This document shows positions 51,141-58,488 of a DNA stretch of 64,000 nucleotides, in pieces. The stretch comes from Spongiivirga sp046524175 (GTDB lineage Bacteria > Bacteroidota > Bacteroidia > Flavobacteriales > Flavobacteriaceae): positions 62,001 through 126,000 of the forward strand of contig NZ_JBEFZF010000001.1 of the NCBI RefSeq assembly GCF_046524175.1. Direction: 5' to 3'. The notes under the pieces are model-generated. The model searched no databases, was not told the DNA's origin, and saw only the letters and a list, made by a program, of their open reading frames with translations. How positions within the stretch are numbered: position 1 is the first letter of the stretch; every line of letters begins with the position of its first letter. The position numbers and the translations under genes are program-made.

Positions 51141-51770
51141 ATGAAACCGTTGAAAATACTGCTTATAGTTCTCTTTTTAGTTCCTGTCTATACCCTGTTT
51201 TCACAGGAGAAAAAGGTAATTATCATTGATGCTGGACACGGGGGAACGGACTCTGGTGCCATAGGAATCAATAAAGCACAAGAAAAGGATATCACCTTGG
51301 CGATTGCCAAGGCAATCCTGATGTATAACAGAACCCTACTTGACAATCCCTACGAGCTGTATCTCACACGATACAAAGACACTTTGATTTCACTGAGGCA
51401 TCGGACCCAATTGGTTCGGGCCCTACGACCTGACCTTTTTATTTCGTTGCACTGCAACCACGCTAAGAATGAAAAAGCCACAGGCATTGAAATATATCTA
51501 CACAACAAAACGAGTTTGAAAAATGAAAATCAAATGGAATCCCAAGTTGTTGCCCTTTCTATGATTGAGGGGCTAACAGAACGATTGGGCTATAGAAACA
51601 GGGGAATCAAAAGAGCCAATTTTCAGGTATTGCGAGAGTCGATAACAACAAGTCCTGCTATTTTGGTGGAGCTTGGTTTCTTGTCCAATACAGATGAAGC
51701 CTCCTATTTAGAATCGAAAAAGAATAGCAACGCAGTGGCATTGGCATTACTGATGTCCATTAAAATTTAA
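51141..51770 (+). CDS. N-acetylmuramoyl-L-alanine amidase
   Basis: 209 residues. Signal peptide ILLIVLFLVPVYTLFS. The Amidase_3 fold is complete: IIIDAGHGGTDSGAIGINKA (zinc His), ELYLTRYKDTLISLRHRTQL, DLFISLHCNHAKNEKATGIE (second zinc His), and SPAILVELGFLSNTDEA (catalytic Glu). It cuts the amide bond between muramic acid and the stem peptide. Placed divergently beside the tra genes, it may open the cell wall for channel assembly, the usual interpretation of such genes on conjugative elements. Confidence 0.93.
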   Translation: MKPLKILLIVLFLVPVYTLFSQEKKVIIIDAGHGGTDSGAIGINKAQEKDITLAIAKAILMYNRTLLDNPYELYLTRYKDTLISLRHRTQLVRALRPDLFISLHCNHAKNEKATGIEIYLHNKTSLKNENQMESQVVALSMIEGLTERLGYRNRGIKRANFQVLRESITTSPAILVELGFLSNTDEASYLESKKNSNAVALALLMSIKI

Positions 51771-51771
51771 G

Positions 51772-51873
51772 ATGATGAAAGAAGTATTTGTTAGCCTATA
51801 TGAAGTGCTCAAAGAGATTACGGTAACCGTAGGAAATGAATTATGGATATTCATAAAGCAGCGGTTTTCATAA
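51772..51873 (+). CDS. Very small hypothetical protein (33 residues)
   Basis: ATG-initiated frame starting 2 bases after the amidase gene: MMKEVFVSLYEVLKEITVTV, then GNELWIFIKQRFS. It is amphipathic with a Trp near a basic C-terminus. It could be a small membrane-associated peptide cotranscribed with the amidase. Reality not proven, but the spacing and composition look gene-like. Confidence 0.35.
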   Translation: MMKEVFVSLYEVLKEITVTVGNELWIFIKQRFS

Positions 51874-51907
51874 AACCCTATTGGAAATTAAAAACTTAAA
51901 ATAAAAG

Positions 51908-52345
51908 ATGATGAAATTTAAAATTGAATCAATGCCCAGTCCTTTAAGACAATTGGACAACTTCAAGCAACTAAAGACTGCCCTTAAACCGATTAAGGCA
52001 GATGAAAACGGTAAGTTTTTGGAGGCTTTATTAGAACATTGTATGATTATCAATCGTGCTATTGGCAAAGATTTTAGCCTGGCAGACCATTCCCATATAG
52101 ATATTAGTTGTGATGTGTATTTCAATATTCCTTTGGTTTCTTCTGCCCAAGTGGGCAATGGCTCTAACGCTTGGCTGCACGAATACCAAAAAAACGAACA
52201 CGGTGTAATGTTCGAAAACAAAAAGGAGTTGGGCGAATACCTACAAAAGTTGGAACGCATCCCTAGCACTATCATACCTATTAAATTGGAATTGACGCAA
52301 AGGATAGGAGACGCCAAGAGTAAGTTTGTCTATGAGATTGTATAA
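51908..52345 (+). CDS. Hypothetical ICE protein
   Basis: 145 residues without membrane segment or known motif: KFKIESMPSPLRQLDNFKQL, KTALKPIKADENGKFLEALL, then EHCMIINRAIGKDFSLADHS and VSSAQVGNGSNAWLHEYQKN. It appears to be a globular cytosolic protein. It follows the amidase and the small ORF on the same strand and is a probable member of that transcription unit. No function assigned. Confidence 0.65.
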   Translation: MMKFKIESMPSPLRQLDNFKQLKTALKPIKADENGKFLEALLEHCMIINRAIGKDFSLADHSHIDISCDVYFNIPLVSSAQVGNGSNAWLHEYQKNEHGVMFENKKELGEYLQKLERIPSTIIPIKLELTQRIGDAKSKFVYEIV

Positions 52346-52462
52346 TTTATGGACTTTTGGATGAGGCTTTGCCATAACAGGCTCATATTCGATACTTTAT
52401 TGACGCACTTTTCAAAGCGATAGTATTTTCTTAAATTATCAGCTCTGAAAATACAATCCATT

Positions 52463-52939
52463 ATGAAAAAAATAATAATCTCGATACTGCTGTTGTTTCC
52501 TTTAGTGGTTATATCTCAAAACTCAGAATACAATATCAATTCGTATTCAGAAGCAGGAACAAAGGCTCCCAACACGCATTATATTGGCGAAGCGTGGTTA
52601 AATCCATTATTGCGTGCAGATGATGACCTGAATTACAACATCACTAAAGCAACCTTCAAAGCCAACTCCACTTTAGATTGGCATAAACACGCATCTCCTC
52701 AAATTTTAATTTATGTAGAAGGAGAAGGATATTATCAAGAACGGGGAAAAGAACCCGTCATTCTCAAAGCTGGAGATGTTATTAAATGTGATAAAAACAC
52801 AGAACATTGGCACTCTTCCACTAAGGAAAGTGATGTAACCTATTTGGCAATATATGGAGGTGATACACCGACCTCTTGGACTGAGGTTCTAAGCCAGGAG
52901 TATTATGACAGTGTGGCTGAAAAATTAAAAAGTAACTAG
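52463..52939 (+). CDS. Exported cupin domain protein
   Basis: 158 residues with a signal peptide (IIISILLLFPLVVISQ). The cupin barrel is seen as NSTLDWHKHASPQILIYVEG (motif 1, His ligands), GEGYYQERGKEPVILKAGDV, and KNTEHWHSSTKESDVTYLAI (motif 2). It probably binds a divalent metal. Related proteins act as quercetin-dioxygenase-like or carboxymuconolactone-associated cupins. The actual reaction is unknown. It is single and convergent with the ORF6N gene. Confidence 0.85.
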   Translation: MKKIIISILLLFPLVVISQNSEYNINSYSEAGTKAPNTHYIGEAWLNPLLRADDDLNYNITKATFKANSTLDWHKHASPQILIYVEGEGYYQERGKEPVILKAGDVIKCDKNTEHWHSSTKESDVTYLAIYGGDTPTSWTEVLSQEYYDSVAEKLKSN

Positions 52940-52952
52940 CAACAGAGCCATT

Positions 52953-53468
52953 TTAGGTCTTAAAACCAATTCGTTTTCTGTCTCTGTGTGATGTTTCAAT
53001 GTTATCCTTTTGAAGTAGAAAATTAATCGCCTCAAAAACATCCTTGAATTGTTTATTATACTTAGTTTCCAATTCTTGGAGCTTTTGGGTCAATTCCGAA
53101 TGGGATAAGGCATATTTTCTGAGAAAAACAAAGGCACGTACAATCTGTATATCCACCTCAATGGCTTTGGGGCTACGTAACACACTCGCCAGCATTGCAA
53201 TACCTTGTTCGGTAAACGCAAACGAATTATACTTACTGAACTTACCCCGCCCGTCTTTTTCTAAGGTCGCAAATTGCGTCCTTAAAGATTTATATTCCTC
53301 ATTGGTCAATTCAAACATAAAATCGGATGGAAAACGCTCAATATTCCGTCGCACAGCTTCTTTTAACCTTTTAGTTTCCGTTCCATACATCGCGGCAAGG
53401 TCAAAATCTAGAAGTACTTTTTGACCCCGCACTTCATAAATTCTATTTTGTATCGTCTGTAGTTCCAT
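52953..53468 (-). CDS. ORF6N domain protein
   Basis: 171 residues from the ATG at 53468 (MELQTIQNRIYEVRGQKVLL). An in-frame ATG at 53495 overlaps the upstream gene and adds nine residues. The N-terminal ORF6N/KilA-N-like DNA-binding domain (LDFDLAAMYGTETKRLKEAV, RRNIERFPSDFMFELTNEEY, AFTEQGIAMLASVLRSPKAI) is followed by a coiled-coil tail (ELTQKLQELETKYNKQFKDV). These proteins are common in phages and mobile elements and may regulate DNA processes. It is the last gene of a three-gene minus-strand unit. Confidence 0.85.
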   Translation of the reverse strand: MELQTIQNRIYEVRGQKVLLDFDLAAMYGTETKRLKEAVRRNIERFPSDFMFELTNEEYKSLRTQFATLEKDGRGKFSKYNSFAFTEQGIAMLASVLRSPKAIEVDIQIVRAFVFLRKYALSHSELTQKLQELETKYNKQFKDVFEAINFLLQKDNIETSHRDRKRIGFKT

Positions 53469-53473
53469 TTCTA

Positions 53474-54586
53474 TCAAATTTTTAGCTGCGACCATACTAA
53501 GGGATGTTCACTTGCCATATGCGTTTCGTTCTTAATGCTTTTGAGCATTTCCCATTGGGGTCGTTTTTTAAACCAAATCCCTTTTCGAATCAATCCGCTA
53601 TTTTTTACGGCTTTGAACAATCGAGCTGAAAGCATCAAATAATCACGTTGCTTTATGTTCACTCCCATTTTGTAGGCTCCCAAACGGAAGTATTTAGAAT
53701 CTCTTCCCTTGTCCAAATCCACCTCAAACGTGCGATGCTTTGAAACATCTTTTAAATCGGTTTCCTCTGTTATAGCCCAGAGCGACTTACTATATGAAGG
53801 TGCATTTAAGGTGCCCAGAACAGCTATCAAATCATTGGATTCATTCATTGTTTGATATACCTCTGCTATCCGTTTGGATTGAACTTCAATCTTAGCATTA
53901 GATTGTATGAGATTCACTGTATCATCCAAAAAACAAGTCGACAGAACCGTTACGATTTTCCCGTTGGGTGTACTGATTTTATATTCCTGCAAATCCATAT
54001 CAAAAATGGGATTCCCGTTAGTATCAAAATCATTGACGTGGGACTTCATCGATTTTACCTTGTAGCCTTCTTTGGTCAAAACCCCAATTCCCCTACCATA
54101 CACGTCATTGGTTTCTAAGTATAGGATATGGGTATAGGCATTTGACAAAAAATAAGTATTGAATTCCAATAACGAAGCTCTGTCCTCAACTTCTAATAAA
54201 ATGAGCACATCTGCGAATGCTTCTTTGATAATCTTGGCCTTATTCTCAATAGCTTTATCATTAATGGGGTTGGAGTTTAATTTTACCCAACCATTCCAAT
54301 CCGTTAAATGTGTTGCCTTGTAAGTGTTTGCCGCCACATCCTTCTTTAAAAACAATTGCCCTGTTTTATGCATCATTGTGAGGTATGGACTGTGCTGTGA
54401 ATCTTCAAAACCCAAAAGTTGTGATAGGGCACGCATACGGTTAAACTCCTGATTGGTTCGCATTCCTTTCAGCATCAGTGTTTCAAATTCCTCAACCCAT
54501 AATGCTTTGTTTTCTGCTTTATATTTTTTAATCAAGGCCCTATCCCGATAAAAAATGTTTTGAATGTTATATGTTGCGATTCTCAT
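53474..54586 (-). CDS. Endonuclease/exonuclease/phosphatase-fold protein, possibly inactive
   Basis: 370 residues. It opens with MRIATYNIQNIFYRDRAL, the first strand and Asn motif of the EEP fold, and has LILLEVEDRASLLEF for the metal-binding Glu. The later catalytic motifs are altered: VLGTLNAPSYSKS where GDFND is expected (the Asp is Thr), TVLSTCFLDD where the NHFKS-like His should be, and ASEHPLVWSQL in place of SDHxPV. Activity may be lost or modified. It sits between an HTH gene and an ORF6N gene on one strand. Confidence 0.7.
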   Translation of the reverse strand: MRIATYNIQNIFYRDRALIKKYKAENKALWVEEFETLMLKGMRTNQEFNRMRALSQLLGFEDSQHSPYLTMMHKTGQLFLKKDVAANTYKATHLTDWNGWVKLNSNPINDKAIENKAKIIKEAFADVLILLEVEDRASLLEFNTYFLSNAYTHILYLETNDVYGRGIGVLTKEGYKVKSMKSHVNDFDTNGNPIFDMDLQEYKISTPNGKIVTVLSTCFLDDTVNLIQSNAKIEVQSKRIAEVYQTMNESNDLIAVLGTLNAPSYSKSLWAITEETDLKDVSKHRTFEVDLDKGRDSKYFRLGAYKMGVNIKQRDYLMLSARLFKAVKNSGLIRKGIWFKKRPQWEMLKSIKNETHMASEHPLVWSQLKI

Positions 54587-54589
54587 AGC

Positions 54590-54871
54590 CTACTTTTTTA
54601 AAAAGAAATTCTTGTTTTTTAGAAGTATCTCGTTGATTTCTTCTTCATCGTAGTAAATGATGCCTCCCAATTTGGAATAGGGTATCGTTTCGTTAATTCT
54701 GAAGTTTTGCAAGGTGCCTGGGCTAATTCCAAGCTTTGCCATTACAATATTCGATTTCACCCATCTATCTATCGTAATCCTATTGTACTGCAATAGCATT
54801 TCTTTGATTTCTTCGAGTAGACTTTTTCTGAAATCCTCTAAATCTTCGGCTGTTAAAATACTTGCTGGCAT
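54590..54871 (-). CDS. Helix-turn-helix protein, excisionase/MerR-like
   Basis: 93 residues. The central region RWVKSNIVMAKLGISPGTLQ, NFRINETIPYSKLGGIIYYD is an HTH_17-type winged helix found in excisionases and small regulators of Bacteroidota ICEs, preceded by a helical arm (LEDFRKSLLEEIKEMLLQYN). It may bind DNA at att or at its own promoter. It begins the minus-strand unit that includes the EEP-fold and ORF6N genes and is divergent from the restriction operon. Confidence 0.85.
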   Translation of the reverse strand: MPASILTAEDLEDFRKSLLEEIKEMLLQYNRITIDRWVKSNIVMAKLGISPGTLQNFRINETIPYSKLGGIIYYDEEEINEILLKNKNFFLKK

Positions 54872-55113
54872 AACTATTCTTTTTTTTGGAATCGACCTTA
54901 AAACTTCTGTTTCAGTTCAATTCCTATTGTTTGACATTCCTTGTACAAACTTGAATAGTTTTGGCTGATAAAAATCACCAGTTCAACCCGAGTCGGGTTA
55001 AATTTTAACACAAATAAAATTTGAGTAAAATTATTTGTACATCAATAACAATAAAATAAATGTGCTGTTTCAAAATATTAGTTTATCTTTGTACACTGAT
55101 AACAACAAAATAA
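54872..55113. promoter_or_regulatory. Divergent promoter region before the restriction operon
   Basis: Contains a 7-bp palindrome AACCCGA-g-TCGGGTT (about 54985-55001), a possible operator for the HTH protein, and a 29-base direct repeat (25 of 29 identical) at 55034-55062 and 55088-55116. The second copy covers the start codon of the first restriction gene. A TATCTTTG -7 element lies at 55084-55091. Confidence 0.6.
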
Positions 55114-55116
55114 ATG
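55034..55116 (+). repeat. 29-base direct repeat around the operon promoter
   Basis: TTTGTACA-n3-ATAACAA-n-AAAATAAATG occurs at 55034-55062 and again at 55088-55116, 54 bases apart. The second copy overlaps the -7 box and ends with the operon's first ATG. The first also ends in ATG but opens no long frame. Confidence 0.75.
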
Positions 55117-55668
55117 AAATTATCTCTTTTGTCACATATTGCTTCTGGTATAAATCAGAAAAGACATCCCCAAGGGAATGTCTACTACTTGCAAGCAAGA
55201 GATTTTATCAAAAATGATTTATTGGATAGTAATCTAAAACCAACAATTGTAGATTATCCAAAACTCGAATCCCATTATCTTCAAAAAGGAGATGTTCTCA
55301 TATTGTCAAAGGGACATCATGGATTTAATGCATTTGTTTACAATGAAGAAAAATCCCCAGCGGTAGCCTCTTCAATTTTTTTGGTGTTGAAACATATAGA
55401 TACCAAGATTTTACCTGAATTCCTCGTGTGGTACGTTAATCTAGAATCAACTCAGCAGCATCTTATCAGTTCAAGCCGAGGAAGTGCTTTACCTGCTATT
55501 AACAAGAAAATTTTATCAGAGCTAGAAATTCCTGTTCCTGAATTACATATGCAGAAGGATATTATTGCCTTGAGCAAATTAAAGGAAGAGGAGTCCAAGC
55601 TGATTGAGCAAATAGACGTCTTAAAATCAAAAGCCTTAGAAATCAATTTAAAAGAACGCATTCAATAA
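55114..55668 (+). CDS. Half-size HsdS-like DNA specificity protein
   Basis: 184 residues: one target-recognition domain of the Methylase_S type (ISHIASG-like start SLLSHIASGINQKRHPQGNV, YLQARDFIKNDLLDSNLKPT, LQKGDVLILSKGHHGFNAFV, SSSRGSALPAINKKILSELE, IPVPELHMQKDIIALSKLKE) and a single C-terminal coiled coil (EEESKLIEQIDVLKSKALEI). Full HsdS has two such units. A one-unit protein could dimerise to bind a symmetric site with HsdM. It lies 6 bases upstream of hsdM, so it is an extra specificity protein in the operon. Confidence 0.8.
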   Translation: MKLSLLSHIASGINQKRHPQGNVYYLQARDFIKNDLLDSNLKPTIVDYPKLESHYLQKGDVLILSKGHHGFNAFVYNEEKSPAVASSIFLVLKHIDTKILPEFLVWYVNLESTQQHLISSSRGSALPAINKKILSELEIPVPELHMQKDIIALSKLKEEESKLIEQIDVLKSKALEINLKERIQ

Positions 55669-55674
55669 TTAATT

Positions 55675-57201
55675 ATGAGCAATAAAGTAAAAACAAAAGA
55701 TATCAATGCAGTAGTCTGGAATGCTTGCGACACCTTTAGAGGCGTAATCGACCCAAGCCAATACAAGGATTACATTTTAGTAATGCTATTCCTCAAGTAT
55801 GTTTCCGATGTGTATTCAGAAAAGCATAAGGAGTATTTGGAAAAATATAATGGCGATGCAAAACGTGCTGATAGAGCAATGCAGCTTGAACGTTTTGTTG
55901 TGCCTTCCAATAGCCACTTTAATTTTCTCCACGACAATCGCAACGAGGACAATATTGGAGAGTTGATTGATATAGGGTTGGCTGATTTGGAAGAGTCCAA
56001 TAGGGAGAAATTGACGAGTGCTGATGGTGCAGGAATCTTTAGAAATATTAGTTTCAACAGCAGCAATCTTGGTGATAAAAAAGAAAAGAATGCACGTCTT
56101 AAAAACTTGCTTCAAGACTTTGTCAAGCTAGATTTAACCCCATCACACCTTGAAGGAAAAGATATTATTGGGGATGCCTATGAATTTTTGATTGCAAATT
56201 TTGCCAGTGATGCCGGTAAAAAAGCGGGTGAGTTCTACACGCCAGCCGGAGTTTCTACACTATTGGCCAAATTAACCAAGTCCAAATCAGGAGCGCGTAT
56301 TTATGACCCAACCTGCGGATCCGCCTCTCTATTGATTAAAGCAGCGAGAGAAGCTGAGGACAATAACTTTTCCCTTTACGGCCAAGAAGCCAATGGAAGT
56401 ACCTGGGCATTAGCGGTGATGAATATGTTTTTGCATGGCTTTGACAATGCCTCAATTCGATGGGGTGACACCTTAAGAAATCCAAAACATATTGAGGGAG
56501 ATACCTTAATGAAATTCGATACGGTTGTAGCCAATCCTCCTTTCTCATTGGATAAGTGGGGCCAAGAAGAATTAGAAGATGATAAGTTCAGTCGTTTCTC
56601 TAGAGGATTACCTCCTAAAAGTAAAGGTGATTGGGCATTTATTTCCCACATGATTGAAAGTGCCTATGAAGGAATCGGAAAGGTAGGTGTGGTAGTCCCT
56701 CATGGAGTATTATTCCGAGGAAGTTCGGAAGGGCGTATCAGAAAAAAAGTGATAGAAGATAATTTGTTGGATGCCGTCATTGGGCTTCCGGCCAACCTCT
56801 TTTTTGGCACAGGGATACCGGCAGCCATTCTCATTTTCAATAAAGGCAAGCAAGAACGAAAAGAAACCCTCTTTATTGATGCAAGTGCACATTTTGCCAA
56901 TGGAAAAAATCAAAATGAACTCTTACCGGAACATATCAATCGAATCGTATTGACTTACGAAGACTTTAAGGCAGATAAGTTGAAGCATGGTGTTATCGAA
57001 GAGAAATACAGCTATGTATCTACTTATAGTGAGTTAGAGGAAAATGAGTTTAACCTCAATATTCCCAGATATGTAGACACGTTTGAGGAAGAGGCGGAGA
57101 TTGATATCACTGCGGTACAACAGGAGATAGATAAGTTAGAAAAAGAATTAGCCAAGGTGCAACATGAGATGAAAGGGTATTTAGTAAAACTAGAGTTGTA
57201 G
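55675..57201 (+). CDS. hsdM: Type I restriction-modification DNA methyltransferase subunit HsdM
   Basis: 508 residues, an adenine-N6 methyltransferase that with HsdS protects host DNA. The N-terminal helical domain (VVWNACDTFRGVIDPSQYKD) is followed by the SAM-binding motif YDPTCGSASLLIKAAREAE, the target Asn motif VVANPPFSLDKWGQEELEDD, and TPAGVSTLLAKLTKSKSGAR leading into it. The C-terminal coiled coil (QQEIDKLEKELAKVQHEM) contacts HsdS. It is of full length and 9 bases from the PLD gene. Confidence 0.95.
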   Translation: MSNKVKTKDINAVVWNACDTFRGVIDPSQYKDYILVMLFLKYVSDVYSEKHKEYLEKYNGDAKRADRAMQLERFVVPSNSHFNFLHDNRNEDNIGELIDIGLADLEESNREKLTSADGAGIFRNISFNSSNLGDKKEKNARLKNLLQDFVKLDLTPSHLEGKDIIGDAYEFLIANFASDAGKKAGEFYTPAGVSTLLAKLTKSKSGARIYDPTCGSASLLIKAAREAEDNNFSLYGQEANGSTWALAVMNMFLHGFDNASIRWGDTLRNPKHIEGDTLMKFDTVVANPPFSLDKWGQEELEDDKFSRFSRGLPPKSKGDWAFISHMIESAYEGIGKVGVVVPHGVLFRGSSEGRIRKKVIEDNLLDAVIGLPANLFFGTGIPAAILIFNKGKQERKETLFIDASAHFANGKNQNELLPEHINRIVLTYEDFKADKLKHGVIEEKYSYVSTYSELEENEFNLNIPRYVDTFEEEAEIDITAVQQEIDKLEKELAKVQHEMKGYLVKLEL

Positions 57202-57210
57202 ATAACAACA

Positions 57211-58488
57211 ATGCAAAAAGTACTACGATTAAAATCAGAATTTGAACGAATCGTTCATCGAGCAGATGAGATACTCGTAGCATCTGCCATGTTAACCTCA
57301 GACGGTGTGGGGTATTTTGATAATCGTAAGAAAGACTGCATTTTCAGTGTTTTGGTTGGTATAGATTTACCTACCCAACCGAAAGCTCTTCAAAAATTGC
57401 TTGATGATAGCATTGATGCAAAAGTACATAACATAAAAGGGCAATTTTTTCACCCTAAGGTATATCTATTCAGAAATGGCGAACACTGGACAGGATTTGT
57501 CGGTTCGGGCAACTGCACTAGGGGCGGAATTGAATCTAATTTGGAGATGACCCTCAAAACTGAGGATGAACATGTTACCGCCGATTTAGTAAAATGGTTC
57601 AATTTATATTATCAAAAGCACGGCACAAATCTTACCCAAGAGTTTATTGATGATTACGAGGTGCTCTTTAGTGCTCGTAAATATCTCGAGGAAGAACTGA
57701 GAGCCAAAGTCTCTAGTTTTAAAAATGAAACAGGAGTTTCCAAAGGCCGGAGGAAGCTGTCTGACTACGTTTTCACCAATCAATTTTTTCAGTTTGAGCA
57801 TTATAACGCCTTCACAGGCCGCAAGCCCATTTTAGATACTCCGGAGACAAGGCAGGAACGATTTAAGGTCCAAGAAAAGCTTCTCGAGCTTCATAAAAAA
57901 TTGTATCCCGAAATTCAAAAACGGGGTTGGGATGTTTATGAACACCACATGCCTCAACACATAACTTCCTCTTATAGACATAATGAGCGCGCTTCAAAAG
58001 AGCTGGATGCCCTATGGCTTCACTATGGACGTGGTGAAGAAGAGTTAGCGGCGTACCAAAATGCCTATGGAGATAATATGACCTCACTATTTCACATGCG
58101 ACTGGAGGTCTTGGTGTTCAAGAGTCATCTTTGGATAGAACTTCGTGTTGGTAAAAGAGATGGCAGCTATCCTGACCGAGGCTATATCAAAGAACAGCTT
58201 AAATCGAATAAAGTCTTTACCTCAGAGTATTTGATGTTGCTTCAAGAATTGGATAAGCCATTTACGCTGACCATTGCTAACCAAGAGGTCCCAGTACATG
58301 ATTTTGAAGATAAAGAGGCTCTAAAACAATTTACCCTACAAGACAATCCTAGCAAGTATTATTTCAGGATTGGCCGGGAATACCAGCCCGATGACAAAGC
58401 CATATCCAACCAACAAATTGTAAGTACCATTATGAAAGATTTTGAAAAGCTATACCCTATTTACCAACTATTTAAACATAGCCTTTAA
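57211..58488 (+). CDS. Phospholipase-D-fold putative nuclease
   Basis: 425 residues. The N-terminal ~150 residues carry a PLD-like site: KGQFFHPKVYLFRNGEHWTG, FVGSGNCTRGGIESNLEMTL, i.e. HxK followed by GSxN, the half-site found in single-HKD nucleases of the NgoFVII/BfiI kind. A second HKD is not seen, so dimerisation may be required. The C-terminal ~270 residues are unassigned, with KIYPEIQKRG-like alpha helices and conserved aromatic residues. Between hsdM and hsdS, it may be an alternative effector nuclease of the system. Its stop overlaps the hsdS ATG by one base. Confidence 0.75.
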   Translation: MQKVLRLKSEFERIVHRADEILVASAMLTSDGVGYFDNRKKDCIFSVLVGIDLPTQPKALQKLLDDSIDAKVHNIKGQFFHPKVYLFRNGEHWTGFVGSGNCTRGGIESNLEMTLKTEDEHVTADLVKWFNLYYQKHGTNLTQEFIDDYEVLFSARKYLEEELRAKVSSFKNETGVSKGRRKLSDYVFTNQFFQFEHYNAFTGRKPILDTPETRQERFKVQEKLLELHKKLYPEIQKRGWDVYEHHMPQHITSSYRHNERASKELDALWLHYGRGEEELAAYQNAYGDNMTSLFHMRLEVLVFKSHLWIELRVGKRDGSYPDRGYIKEQLKSNKVFTSEYLMLLQELDKPFTLTIANQEVPVHDFEDKEALKQFTLQDNPSKYYFRIGREYQPDDKAISNQQIVSTIMKDFEKLYPIYQLFKHSL

